A stretch of 64,000 bases of DNA, from NCBI RefSeq assembly GCF_000183725.1, contig NC_014762.1, positions 62,001 to 126,000 on the forward strand, given 5' to 3'. Source of the DNA: Sulfuricurvum kujiense DSM 16994. GTDB lineage: Bacteria; Campylobacterota; Campylobacteria; Campylobacterales; Sulfurimonadaceae. The first letter of the stretch is position 1. The number at the start of each line of letters is the position of its first letter. Positions 18,435 to 26,954 of the stretch are shown one piece after another. A model generated the notes under the pieces. That model worked only from the letters and a program-made list of their open reading frames with translations. It was not told the origin of the DNA and searched no databases. Position numbers and translations under genes: made by a program.

Positions 18435-19406
18435 ATGAAAGCAATCGCTTTATTCAGCGGCGGACTCGATTCGACACTCGCGGCCAAACTCATTATCGAT
18501 CAGGGAATCGAGGTGATCGCCTGCAACATCAATACGGGATTCGGTTCGACCAAAGACCGTCTGGCACACATGAAAAACATGTGTGAACAGATCGGTGCCG
18601 AGTTTCGAAGCGTCGATATCCGTGACGAATACATCCGTGAAGTTCTCTTTACCCCGAAATACGGCTACGGTAAAAACTTCAACCCCTGCATCGACTGCCA
18701 TGCCAAAATGTTCGAAGTGGCCAAACGCGTCATGGAAGAGTGGGGGGCTAGCTTTCTAATCAGCGGCGAAGTGTTGGGTCAACGTCCGATGAGCCAAAAC
18801 AGCGAATCTCTTCAAAAAGTGCTCAATCTCAGCAACTGTGAAGGGCTGCTACTCCGTCCCCTCAGTGCCAAAGCACTAACGCCGACTATTCCCGAGACCG
18901 AAGGATGGGTGGATCGTGAAAAGCTCGAAAATATCAACGGACGCAACCGCGAACGCCAAATGGAACTGGCGGAACAGTTCGGTCTCAAAGATTATGAAGC
19001 ACCGGGCGGGGGATGCCTCCTTACCGATGAAAACTTCTCCAATAAAATCCGTGATTTTATTGCCCACGATACCTTCAGCGTTGAAGATATCCCGACCCTC
19101 AAATACGGTCGCCAGCTTCGTCTTCCGGAAGGGGCAAAACTTATCATCGGGCGTAATGCGGAGGATAACGCCGTGTTAGAGGCAATCGAAAACTCCAAAT
19201 TCATCCATATCCGTACCGAACTTGTAGGCCCTCATGCGATGCTATCACGCACTGCAACGGATAATGATAAAACGTTAGCGGCAAAACTGGTGTTAGCCTA
19301 TTGCAAAGCGGGATTCGAGGGGGAGCAAACGTTGATGTTTGGAGATGAAGAGCTAACCGCCGTTAGCGACCTAAGCCGCAACGATGCGCAGAAGTATTTT
19401 ATCTAA
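18435..19406 (+). CDS. PP-loop ATP pyrophosphatase, tRNA-modification type
   Basis: 323 residues. The N-terminal PP-loop motif FSGGLDSTLAAKL and the CIDCHAKMFEVAKRVMEEWGA segment place it with the MnmA/ThiI-like N-type ATP pyrophosphatases. GGGCLLTD and a C-terminal NFACT-R-like region (KYGRQLRLPEGAKLIIGRN) make a two-domain protein found in many anaerobes and Campylobacterota. Activation of a tRNA base or a sulfur-transfer reaction is the likely chemistry, but the substrate is unknown. AAAGGA precedes the ATG. It is the only gene between repeat X2 and repeat Y1. Confidence 0.75.
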   Translation: MKAIALFSGGLDSTLAAKLIIDQGIEVIACNINTGFGSTKDRLAHMKNMCEQIGAEFRSVDIRDEYIREVLFTPKYGYGKNFNPCIDCHAKMFEVAKRVMEEWGASFLISGEVLGQRPMSQNSESLQKVLNLSNCEGLLLRPLSAKALTPTIPETEGWVDREKLENINGRNRERQMELAEQFGLKDYEAPGGGCLLTDENFSNKIRDFIAHDTFSVEDIPTLKYGRQLRLPEGAKLIIGRNAEDNAVLEAIENSKFIHIRTELVGPHAMLSRTATDNDKTLAAKLVLAYCKAGFEGEQTLMFGDEELTAVSDLSRNDAQKYFI

Positions 19407-19417
19407 CCAATTTTTCT

Positions 19418-19517
19418 CCCATATCCGAAAGATATGGGTAGCTTTAGGGGGTTGTAGGGGCATTTGTCCCTGCCACTTTACGGGCTCGTGTGCCCTTTGG
19501 GTATTGCCCGAAAAGTG
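19418..19517 (+). repeat. Family Y structured repeat, copy Y1
   Basis: H1 is CCCATATC/GATATGGG (19418-19425, 19431-19438), followed by AGCTTTAGGGG (19440-19450). H2 is AGGGG/TCCCT (19456-19460, 19467-19471). H3 is a long stem CACTTT-a-CGGGC/GCCCG-a-AAAGTG (19474-19485, 19506-19517) with inner hairpin GCCCTTTGGGT. It lies between two convergent genes. The layout H1-AGCTTTAGGGG-H2-H3 is the same as in copy Y2 with different stem sequences. Confidence 0.7.
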
Positions 19518-19524
19518 CGTTACA

Positions 19525-19788
19525 TTATTTAGTGACTGTACAGCCGTAGCCTGCTTTTTTAACGGCATCGCACAGGCTATCGGCTTTAGTGCTATCAGCC
19601 GCTTTAACTTCGGCTTTTCCCTCTTTAAGATAAACAGTCGATTCTTTAACCCCTTTGACATCCGCCAATGAGCCTTTTACATTTTTAACACAAGCAGGAC
19701 ACATCATTCCGTCAATTTTAAGATTGACCAGTTGATCGGCACTAGCAACCGCTACTAATGCACACAAAGTGAGAAGAACTTTTTTCAT
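19525..19788 (-). CDS. Exported heavy-metal-associated (HMA) domain protein
   Basis: 87 residues. An N-terminal signal peptide (MKKVLLTLCALVAVASA) is followed by a ferredoxin-like HMA fold with the metal motif GMMCPACVKNV (MxCxxC). It ends in a typical GYGCTVTK strand. It resembles MerP/CopZ-type periplasmic metal carriers; copper or mercury is likely. The divergent neighbour at 19912 is a TauE/DsbD_2-type membrane protein often found in cytochrome oxidase or copper gene sets, which fits a copper role (inference). Confidence 0.85.
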   Translation of the reverse strand: MKKVLLTLCALVAVASADQLVNLKIDGMMCPACVKNVKGSLADVKGVKESTVYLKEGKAEVKAADSTKADSLCDAVKKAGYGCTVTK

Positions 19789-19911
19789 TCCCGAATCCTT
19801 TAAATAATTTCATGCTATTGTTTCATAGAACTGTTAAATTTCTGTTAAGTCTTAACACTCTTGTAACACAAGTCATTTAAACTATTAATATTTACGAATG
19901 AAGGTTTGATT

Positions 19912-20601
19912 ATGCACGGCATCGAATGGTGGTTGATTATTTCCATCGCATTTGCAGGAAGTTTCGGTCACTGCATCGGAATGTGCGGAGGATTTATTGT
20001 CGCATACAGTTCGACAAAAATAGATGCGACGATGAGCCGTAGTGCACAGCTTATACGCCATAGTGCCTATAATATTGGGCGAGTCAGCTCCTATGTCCTG
20101 CTTGGAATGATCTTCGGAACAATCGGATCACTGTTTGCGCTAAGTATGGAGATGCACGGAGCATTGTTTATTTTTGCCGGAATCATCATGATTGTTACGG
20201 CATTGGGAATGTTCGGTTTATCCAAACTCATTCATGTATTGGAGCGGGGATTTTCAAGCAATCCTCTTTTCAAAACTCTCTTTTCACGACTTATCAAAAG
20301 CAAAAGTATCGGAAGCTTTTTCGCATTAGGGGTAATGAACGGCTTTTTCCCGTGCGGATTTGTCTTTTTCTTCGCTGCCAAAGCAGCTGCCTCAGCATCC
20401 ATCATCGACGGCGGGCTGATTATGGCGGCATTCGGACTTGCGACCGTTCCGACACTTCTTGCACTTGGGCAGTCGGTAAGCTTTTTTAAGGAGATCGCAT
20501 TTCGCCAAACAATGAATCGTATCGCCGCATTGGCGATTCTCATTTACGGTCTTTACAGCGTCTATTACGGATTGGCCTATTTTTTTAATTTACCGATTTA
20601 A
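19912..20601 (+). CDS. DsbD_2/SafE-type membrane protein (urease accessory UreH-like)
   Basis: 229 residues from the ATG at 19912 (AAGG 7 bases upstream); a TTG two codons earlier is less likely. Six hydrophobic segments are visible. HCIGMCGGFIVAY near the start and NGFFPCGFVFFFAAKAAASA in the second half are the paired proline/cysteine helices of the PF13386 (DsbD_2) family. Members are linked to cytochrome cbb3 oxidase assembly, copper handling or sulfite export. It is divergent from the periplasmic HMA protein gene (123-base gap). Confidence 0.82.
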   Translation: MHGIEWWLIISIAFAGSFGHCIGMCGGFIVAYSSTKIDATMSRSAQLIRHSAYNIGRVSSYVLLGMIFGTIGSLFALSMEMHGALFIFAGIIMIVTALGMFGLSKLIHVLERGFSSNPLFKTLFSRLIKSKSIGSFFALGVMNGFFPCGFVFFFAAKAAASASIIDGGLIMAAFGLATVPTLLALGQSVSFFKEIAFRQTMNRIAALAILIYGLYSVYYGLAYFFNLPI

Positions 20602-20614
20602 CGACGCTTGGAGA

Positions 20615-21406
20615 TTACTCTTTTTGAGCCGCTTTCACTGTCAGGACAGCCTCTTCAAACGCATCTTTGTTTAAACCGAATTCTTCGATTGTCGCTAATG
20701 CCGCACTTAGGCTTTGCTCGCTAAAGATTTCTTGAAAGTTGACGGCTTGGGTAATAGCTCTCAAGGCCCGTGAATATGGATTTTGAGTCGAAGGATCGGT
20801 TATTTCTCTTAACGCATCGATAAGGGCCGGCTCAAAATTCCAATGTTCAAACATGATTGCGGCAATTTCATAACTGCTGGACTCGAGATATTTTCGTTCC
20901 GTTTCTTCTACACTTTTGCCTTCGGCAATATCACTTATAAAATCGGCCAAATTTCCTGAACTAATGATTTTAAGCGATGCAACAAGCTTGCCGAGTTCCA
21001 TTAAAAAAGCGCTGCTTTGGAGCAACGGCAACATACTTTTGTCAACATTTCGATACCATTCACGCGCTAAGGCGGTTTGAAGAGCAGAAACTTTTGTCAA
21101 ATCGTCAATGGTCACCGAATAGGAACTCAGATCGATTATAATTGATTTTTTGATAGCGCTTGCTGCCGCAAAACCCCGAATCATCGAAATTCCAAATAAC
21201 ATTACCGCCTGATGGACAGAAGAAATCTCTTTACTCATTCCATACAACGGCGAATTAACCGATTTGAGGATATTGGCACTAAGCATCGGATCATGTTCGA
21301 TCACACGTGAGAGCTCATCAATATCCGTATCGTTGCTCATACAGATTTCTTGAATCCGAACAACTGAAATCGGTAAAGGCGGAAGGCTTTTTATCTCTTC
21401 AAGCAT
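20615..21406 (-). CDS. HDOD domain protein
   Basis: 263 residues from the ATG at 21406, preceded by GAGGAG at 8 bases; an upstream ATG at 21451 lacks a site. LPPLPISVVRIQEI, DIDELSRVIEHDPMLSANILKSVNSPLYG and ISSVHQAVMLFGISMIRGFA are the HDOD signature, related to HD domains but without a full metal-binding set. HDOD proteins act in two-component and chemotaxis-linked signalling, usually as output or scaffold modules. It stands alone here with no attached receiver domain. Confidence 0.88.
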   Translation of the reverse strand: MLEEIKSLPPLPISVVRIQEICMSNDTDIDELSRVIEHDPMLSANILKSVNSPLYGMSKEISSVHQAVMLFGISMIRGFAAASAIKKSIIIDLSSYSVTIDDLTKVSALQTALAREWYRNVDKSMLPLLQSSAFLMELGKLVASLKIISSGNLADFISDIAEGKSVEETERKYLESSSYEIAAIMFEHWNFEPALIDALREITDPSTQNPYSRALRAITQAVNFQEIFSEQSLSAALATIEEFGLNKDAFEEAVLTVKAAQKE

Positions 21407-21544
21407 ATAATGGACTCCTCTAAAATTTATTTCGAGTATCTTACGTCTCATCTAAATTGGAGTGTACCCTGAGTCGTTTTAAAGGTTGATTAGTTTGAGT
21501 AAATTAACGCTATACTAATTGAACATTTTTTTTGAGGAGTCACC

Positions 21545-21970
21545 ATGGCAGGAGTAATGTTTTCATTTTATAATTTCGCATCGCTGCTTGATCTCAATAT
21601 CGGTCTGTCGGATCGGTTGGACGAAAATCGGTCGGAGAGTTTTACACTTTTATATTGTGACTTTTCAAATATTCCGAAAACATTGGTTGAATCAAATCTT
21701 CAGAGCCTTTTACGAACATCCGATTCAATTGTTCATTGGGAACATTATTATTTTTTTGTAATGCCTTATACGGACCGTTACGGATGCGGAATCGTCAAAA
21801 AAATGATTGAAGAGATATTTGATCGCCCCATTCCTTCGGCTGCAGTATGCTATCCGGTTGACGGAGAGAATCCTGCGGAACTGTTTGAGGCACTTCATGC
21901 CGAAGCAAAAAAGCTTCTCAATATCGATTTAGACTGTCTCTACAGTGCTGAAAATCGTGAAGTTTGGTGA
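21545..21970 (+). CDS. Hypothetical protein, possible degenerate GGDEF-like fold
   Basis: 141 residues. The alternation SFTLLYCDFSN...LLRTSDSIVHWEHYYFFVMPYTD...AAVCYPVDGENPAELFEALHAEAKKLL resembles the strand-helix order of a nucleotide cyclase (GGDEF) domain: a DxDx(D)F-like first strand, an RxxD-like turn and a final 'A...AL..AK' helix. However, the GGDEF signature is replaced by WEHYYF, so it would be inactive. It has a good ribosome site (GAGGAGT) and is divergent from the HDOD gene. The fold reading is inference. Confidence 0.55.
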   Translation: MAGVMFSFYNFASLLDLNIGLSDRLDENRSESFTLLYCDFSNIPKTLVESNLQSLLRTSDSIVHWEHYYFFVMPYTDRYGCGIVKKMIEEIFDRPIPSAAVCYPVDGENPAELFEALHAEAKKLLNIDLDCLYSAENREVW

Positions 21971-21974
21971 TATA

Positions 21975-22598
21975 TCAGCGGAGGCTTAGAACCGGTTTAA
22001 AAGAATAATAGGGTGATCTTTTATAGTATTCTATCGCTTCTTGGATATCGCTTTTTCGGGCAAGATTACGATCATAAACAAAAACAGGGCTATTGTTAGG
22101 CGTTTGGATTTCTTTGGTTGTCTGTGACGGCATAATAGTACCCGTATGAGCGTCGGCTGTCGCTACGGTTGATGGTGTAACCGCTTCATGTACGGCAGCA
22201 ATTGCTTCTTCTTTTGTAGCTGTAATAGCTTGGACAGAAGATACTGCTTTTTCTCCTTTTTTCTCCTTTGAAGGCACTTTTGCGGTAGCAGTATGTGTTT
22301 CGCACACTTTCGGGGTTGTTCTTGCTATAGGGCGGATAAATGCGTCTTTGGCAATTACTTTGGCTTTTTTAAGATCAACATGTGCCTCTTTGACGCTTTT
22401 ATAGCTGCCTACCGTCACAATATTACATTCACCCTCTTTTTTCTTTGTTGCATGGAGGGAAGTTTTCTCAACTTTTTTTTCAAAAGCGGGAGTGATCGAA
22501 CTCTCTTTAAGAGTACTGATCGTTTGAATCGTATATTCCTCCGCATTCAACACTACGCTGGTGACACTGAACATCATAATAAGGGCTAACTTTTTCAT
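21975..22598 (-). CDS. Exported low-complexity protein, function unknown
   Basis: 207 residues with a signal peptide (MKKLALIMMFSVTSVVLNA). Residues ~22-92 (YTIQTISTLKES...CNIVTVGSYKSVKEAHVDLKKAKVI) have the spacing of a SPOR-like peptidoglycan-binding unit. The middle is Ala/Thr/Lys-rich linker, and the C-terminus (DIQEAIEYYKRSPYYSFKP) is ordered. A periplasmic or cell-envelope role is likely; the SPOR reading is tentative. Confidence 0.55.
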   Translation of the reverse strand: MKKLALIMMFSVTSVVLNAEEYTIQTISTLKESSITPAFEKKVEKTSLHATKKKEGECNIVTVGSYKSVKEAHVDLKKAKVIAKDAFIRPIARTTPKVCETHTATAKVPSKEKKGEKAVSSVQAITATKEEAIAAVHEAVTPSTVATADAHTGTIMPSQTTKEIQTPNNSPVFVYDRNLARKSDIQEAIEYYKRSPYYSFKPVLSLR

Positions 22599-22658
22599 GT
22601 TGTCTATATCGACACTATGCGAATAAAACTTTATTTATATCCCCTTTTTTTATATTCA

Positions 22659-22687
22659 TTGACTTTTAAGAGCCCTAATCGTATAAT
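22659..22687 (+). promoter_or_regulatory. Sigma-70 type promoter of tRNA-Ala
   Basis: TTGACT (22659-22664), a 17-base spacer and TATAAT (22682-22687) lie 19 bases before the tRNA. This is the best match to the sigma-70 consensus in the window. Confidence 0.75.
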
Positions 22688-22705
22688 GGCGCTCCAAATA
22701 ATTTT

Positions 22706-22781
22706 GGGCCCTTAGCTCAGCTGGGAGAGCGCGTCGCTGGCAGCGACGAGGTCAGCGGTTCGATCCCGCTAGGGTCCACCA
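22706..22781 (+). tRNA. tRNA-Ala (GGC anticodon)
   Basis: A 76-base cloverleaf. The acceptor stem is GGGCCCT/AGGGTCC with CCA encoded. The D-arm contains AGCTCAGCTGGGAGAGC. The anticodon stem GTCGC/GCGAC encloses the anticodon GGC. The T-arm is AGCGGTTCGATCCCGCT. Confidence 0.96.
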
Positions 22782-22862
22782 TCTGCTTTTTTCTTTCAAC
22801 TATTAACCTTTTCGTATTAAACACACACTATAATGGCTTTAACATTTTCCAAAAGGAACCTT

Positions 22863-23387
22863 ATGAAACTTTCATATGCACTTGCTTCACTTGTATTAAG
22901 TTCTACACTTGCTTTGGCAGCGCCCGCAACTCTTGCGACCGTAAACGGCAAAGCGATCACGTCGAGTGACGCTAACGCATTTATGGCCAAAGCAATTCCG
23001 GGAATGAGTTTTGAAAAACTTGACCCGAAAATGAAGCGCCAAGTGGTCGATCAGCTTATCAACCAAATGTTGGTCAAAGATCAAGTCTTAAAAAGCGGAC
23101 TTCAAAATACTCCTGCTTTTAAAGCCCAATATGCGGCAATTAAAGATGATTTGGCTGTCGATATGTGGATGAAACAGCAAATGAATAAAATAACCGTAAC
23201 AGAGAAAGAGGCAAAGGCTTTTTATGATGCCAACGGCGACAAAATGAAGCAAGGGGATAAAAAACTCTCTTTTGAACAAGTGAAAAAAGAGATTTTACAA
23301 TTTATCAAAGTAGAAAAATTCAAAGCACAAATGAATAAAACAACCGATGCGCTCCGATCATCAGCCAAAGTTGAAGTGAAACTCTAA
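22863..23387 (+). CDS. SurA N-domain-like periplasmic chaperone
   Basis: 174 residues from the ATG at 22863 (AAAAGGAA upstream); an ATG at 22833 is rejected for lack of a site. Signal peptide MKLSYALASLVLSSTLALA. The mature part (ATVNGKAITSSDANAFM...LINQMLVKDQVLKSG) is the SurA/PrsA-type N-terminal helical chaperone fold. It is followed by a C-terminal helix, with no intervening parvulin PPIase domain. It should bind unfolded envelope proteins rather than isomerise prolines. It precedes the TonB-like gene by 6 bases, so the two are probably co-transcribed. Confidence 0.75.
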   Translation: MKLSYALASLVLSSTLALAAPATLATVNGKAITSSDANAFMAKAIPGMSFEKLDPKMKRQVVDQLINQMLVKDQVLKSGLQNTPAFKAQYAAIKDDLAVDMWMKQQMNKITVTEKEAKAFYDANGDKMKQGDKKLSFEQVKKEILQFIKVEKFKAQMNKTTDALRSSAKVEVKL

Positions 23388-23393
23388 TATTCT

Positions 23394-24092
23394 TTGGAAC
23401 ACGTGCGAAGCGCCAACTCTTTTTTTATTTCGGTAGGGATCCATCTTTCGCTGGCCGCGCTGATGATCGGAACTCTCAGCGCCGTACGCAAAAATACACC
23501 GGCTGCAGAGGAGAAGATGGTTCTGAACCTTCTGACGCAAACTCCTGCGCCAAAATTTCCCGAACCTGTCGCAAAACCGCAGCCGCCAGTGCAGCCGAAA
23601 GTCCCTTTGCCTGCTGTTAAACCGCCGGAGGCCCGTCCGGTGCCTCAGCCCAAAAAAACAGTTACCGAGCAAAGCAAACCGTTCATGAATACACCGGTAC
23701 AAACGGCTCCGCTTGCCCCGAATGTTTCGAGCGTCCCTCCGGCAAGGGTTACCGAACAACCGATTCAGCCCCAGGCAATAAAAGCGGTTCCGCCTGCCCA
23801 AAAACAGCAAGAACGTTATGAAGAGGAAAATTTGGGAAGGATTCGTTCTATTTTGATGGAAAGGCTCACCTATCCTAAAAATGCATTGCGGTTAAAACAA
23901 GAAGGAGAGGCTACCGTCACCTTTACGTTCGAACCAGATCGCGAAGTGAGTCAAATCTCAATCACCAAAAGTTCCGGATTTGATCTGCTTGATGAAGCCG
24001 CTAAAAATCTGATAATCAGTTCGGCCTCCGAATTTCCAAAACCGTCAAAAACTGTCCGAATCAGCGTCCCGATCGCGTATAAGCTTCGGTAA
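23394..24092 (+). CDS. TonB family energy transducer-like protein
   Basis: About 230 residues. The start is either TTG at 23394 or GTG at 23403. A single N-terminal membrane anchor (SFFISVGIHLSLAALMIGTL) is followed by a proline-rich spacer with many KP/PxP repeats. The C-terminal domain has RLTYPKNALRLKQEGEATV and ends IPIAYKL-like, the TonB_C signature. TonB proteins couple the proton-motive force through ExbBD to outer-membrane receptors. No exbBD or receptor genes are adjacent. Confidence 0.85.
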   Translation: MEHVRSANSFFISVGIHLSLAALMIGTLSAVRKNTPAAEEKMVLNLLTQTPAPKFPEPVAKPQPPVQPKVPLPAVKPPEARPVPQPKKTVTEQSKPFMNTPVQTAPLAPNVSSVPPARVTEQPIQPQAIKAVPPAQKQQERYEEENLGRIRSILMERLTYPKNALRLKQEGEATVTFTFEPDREVSQISITKSSGFDLLDEAAKNLIISSASEFPKPSKTVRISVPIAYKLR

Positions 24093-24095
24093 GGC

Positions 24096-24491
24096 TTATC
24101 CTCTTTTAGCAAGCCCTGAAGCAAGAGACTTCTCAATCACATTGGAATAGTCGGGATTGTTTGTCCGGAGGGTTTTTTCAAATCGGAGTATGAGTTTGGA
24201 ATCGGTATGGGGATGAACGCAGAGTGCCTCAAGCAGATATTGATATTGATTTATCGTATGCGCATTAATGCTTCCAAAACGCTTCAAGATCATATCAACG
24301 GCATGATGCAACTCTCTGGAACTTGATGATCTGTTTTTAATAATTTCGCTAAGAGACTCGAATGTTTCAATGGTTGTCGGGGTCAAGACGGCATGTGTTT
24401 TGCTTTTGCCGATCCAAACATAAAGGGCGACCAACCCGATGAGAAGAAATAGCAGTCCTATCATTGTTAATACTAAATTTGCTGTAATCAT
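24096..24491 (-). CDS. Membrane-anchored hypothetical protein
   Basis: 131 residues. One N-terminal membrane helix (LVLTMIGLLFLLIGLVALYVW) is followed by a ~100-residue helical cytoplasmic domain rich in Leu, His and Arg (ELHHAVDMILKRFGS...QYLLEALCVHP). No family is recognised. It ends convergent with the TonB-like gene, 3 bases away. Confidence 0.6.
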   Translation of the reverse strand: MITANLVLTMIGLLFLLIGLVALYVWIGKSKTHAVLTPTTIETFESLSEIIKNRSSSSRELHHAVDMILKRFGSINAHTINQYQYLLEALCVHPHTDSKLILRFEKTLRTNNPDYSNVIEKSLASGLAKRG

Positions 24492-24603
24492 TGGGCTTCT
24501 CTTGGATTGATATGGTAAGTATTGTAGCTAAATATGGGTGAAGTAGGGTTGGATTTTGAAATGTTTAAGAGAAAGAAATAGCCATTTCTGCACTACGAAA
24601 CGC

Positions 24604-24609
24604 TATAAT
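24604..24609 (+). promoter_or_regulatory. Probable -10 box of the MgtC/DUF4010 gene
   Basis: TATAAT at 24604-24609 lies 28 bases before the ATG at 24637, with GAGGGG as the ribosome site. No clear -35 box, as is common in this class. Confidence 0.5.
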
Positions 24610-24636
24610 AGAAAAAATTGAGTAGAGGGGTATGAA

Positions 24637-25887
24637 ATGGATTCGTTATTTATACAAAATAGTATCCTCTCATTGGTTTTGGGATTTTTGATCGGGTTGC
24701 AACGTGAAATGCATACCATCTATTTGCATAAAGCAAAAGATTTCGGAGGGGCCCGTACATTCTCTATGATTGCTTTTTTCGGCTATCTTTCCGCCTGGTT
24801 CAGTGCTTTTATCCCTTATTTTTTCTTAATAGCGGCAGGGCTTTCGGGCTTATTGCTTATCGCAGCGTATATCGTCAATAGTTTATCCGCATCCGAAAAA
24901 GGGACAACAACCGAATTTACGGCACTTGTCACCTTTGTGATCGGGGCGATGCTGCATTTTACCCTTCCTCTGCTTGCCGCGTTTATCACGATGATCGTAC
25001 TGTTTGTCCTCAATTTAAAAGAGAAAATCCAGGAATACGAAAAGACTATTACCAAACAGGACCTCAGTGCCGCGATTTTATTTATGCTCATGACGTTTGT
25101 TATTCTTCCGATCCTTCCTGACCGGGCAATTGATCCGATGGGATTGATCAATTTGTATCGAATATGGATTATGGTGGTATTGGTTGCGGGTATCTCTTTT
25201 TTTGGCTATATCGCGATTAGAATTTTAGGGTCTACCCACGGCATCAGTGCTGCCGGCCTTTTCGGCGGATTGGTTTCCTCTACCGCTGTCGCCATGAGTA
25301 TGGCCCGTCGGGTTCATGAAAACGGTTTCTTGGCTAAAAATCTGGCTATGGGGATTGCTCTGGCTTCATCGGTGATGCTTTTACGTGCAGGGATCGAGAT
25401 ATGGGTCATCAATCCGGCGCTGGTACAGACTTTTATCATCCCTATCGCTATAGGGACGTTGGCGGGATATGGCTATATCGCTATGCTCTATTTTACGTCA
25501 AAGCGTGAAAATATATCTCAGAATATTGAATTTAAAAATCCGTTTGATCTCAAAGAAGCCCTCGTCATGGGGTTGGTTTTCGGTGCTACGCTGGCTCTTA
25601 TATCACTCTCAAACCGCTATATCGGAGACATGGGCGTCTATGCGGTTGCGTTGGTTTCGGGGATTGCCGATGTTGATGCGATTATCCTCTCGCTCTCTTC
25701 GTTGGCAAAGAACGGGTTAAACCCCTCTACGGCACACCATGCGATTCTTATCGCCATTATCAGCAATACCTTTGCTAAAGCGGCATTGGTTCTTTTTTTC
25801 GGGAAAATCGGGCTTTTTCGGCTGGTAATTACCTATTATCTGATTTCAATCGGCGCATTTGCATTGACGGCACTGCTGATGTATTAA
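24637..25887 (+). CDS. MgtC/SapB and DUF4010 family membrane protein
   Basis: 416 residues with ~11 hydrophobic segments. The N-terminal SLVLGFLIGLQREMH is the MgtC-type motif (GxxIGxERE), followed by two DUF4010-like blocks (ISAAGLFGGLVSSTAVAMSM; GISDVDAI-like GIADVDAIILS). Family members are linked to magnesium or acid stress, but this long form has no established substrate. Monocistronic. Confidence 0.8.
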   Translation: MDSLFIQNSILSLVLGFLIGLQREMHTIYLHKAKDFGGARTFSMIAFFGYLSAWFSAFIPYFFLIAAGLSGLLLIAAYIVNSLSASEKGTTTEFTALVTFVIGAMLHFTLPLLAAFITMIVLFVLNLKEKIQEYEKTITKQDLSAAILFMLMTFVILPILPDRAIDPMGLINLYRIWIMVVLVAGISFFGYIAIRILGSTHGISAAGLFGGLVSSTAVAMSMARRVHENGFLAKNLAMGIALASSVMLLRAGIEIWVINPALVQTFIIPIAIGTLAGYGYIAMLYFTSKRENISQNIEFKNPFDLKEALVMGLVFGATLALISLSNRYIGDMGVYAVALVSGIADVDAIILSLSSLAKNGLNPSTAHHAILIAIISNTFAKAALVLFFGKIGLFRLVITYYLISIGAFALTALLMY

Positions 25888-25995
25888 AGACTTTTCTGTT
25901 ACACAGAACATGTACACGAATCGTTCGATGATTATTGTGCTGTACACCTGATTCCCTTTTTTGCCGATATTGTTCAATAAAAACAGGGAGTTATC

Positions 25996-26925
25996 ATGAA
26001 GGTCGCAACTCATTCTCTTTCCCTAGGTGCAGTCTCTCTACATTATCGAGGTGAAGAAGAAAAATTGTCCCTTGCTTCATCTGTACAGACATTCCAAAAA
26101 ATTGAAGATGGTATGGGTACGGCAGAGGATCCGTTGGCTGAGGTCGATCCGAAATTACGGATAATGGCACTTTTGCTCGAAGCGTTGACAGGACAGAAAA
26201 TTTCGCTTACCGCTTTTCACTCAAATTCAAATGTATCCGATACTGCCAACACGGCGTCAGTCTCACGAGAAAATTCGCCGATTCTGGAGTATCAGTATCA
26301 TAAGGAAGAGCTCAATTCGATGAATTTTTCGGCAGAGGGAAAAGTTCTTTTGGAAGATGGAAGTATGAAAACGTTCTCCCTCTCTATCAAATGGGAGCAA
26401 AGTTTCTCCGAATCGCTCCGTTTACGGATTCAAGACGGCAAAATACTCACCGATCCGTTGGTTATTTCTTTGGACGGTACACAGCCTCTTTCATCCAATG
26501 CATTTGCCTTTAACCTAAACGGAGAATCAGAACAGAGCCTCCCGTATCTAACCGGAAGAGCCGGATATCTTGCCTATGATGCGGATCAAGACGGAAAGAT
26601 CACTTCAGGCTCGGAGTTGTTCGGTCCTAAAAGCGGGAAGGGGTTTATGGAGCTTTCCGCATACGATGAAGATAAAAACGGATGGATAGACGGCAACGAT
26701 TCTTTTTTTAAACAACTGCGGGTATGGACAATAACCGAAGGATCGGAGAGTCTTCTTTCCCTTGAGGAAGTCGGCATCGGAGCAATCAGCCTCCAGACGA
26801 CAAATGTGGATTTTACCCTAAAACGGGACATTGACGATCCCATCGCACACTATAAAAAAGCCTCTGTAGCCGTGGGAGAAAACGGCGAAGCATACGGTAT
26901 ATTTGAAATCGATGTCGCCGTATAA
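25996..26925 (+). CDS. EF-hand-containing protein, function unknown
   Basis: 309 residues, no signal peptide. The C-terminal half contains two calcium-loop-like segments, DADQDGKITSGSE (about 194-206) and DEDKNGWIDGNDSFF (about 223-237), with Asp/Asn at the usual EF-hand positions. The N-terminal region (VDPKLRIMALLLEALTGQKI) is not recognised. AGGGAG precedes the ATG. Proteins with this layout occur in flagellated Campylobacterota, but no flagellar gene is nearby, so a role is not assigned. Confidence 0.65.
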   Translation: MKVATHSLSLGAVSLHYRGEEEKLSLASSVQTFQKIEDGMGTAEDPLAEVDPKLRIMALLLEALTGQKISLTAFHSNSNVSDTANTASVSRENSPILEYQYHKEELNSMNFSAEGKVLLEDGSMKTFSLSIKWEQSFSESLRLRIQDGKILTDPLVISLDGTQPLSSNAFAFNLNGESEQSLPYLTGRAGYLAYDADQDGKITSGSELFGPKSGKGFMELSAYDEDKNGWIDGNDSFFKQLRVWTITEGSESLLSLEEVGIGAISLQTTNVDFTLKRDIDDPIAHYKKASVAVGENGEAYGIFEIDVAV

Positions 26926-26954
26926 ACGGGCACGGCGGCTATTGTTCTTTTGCT

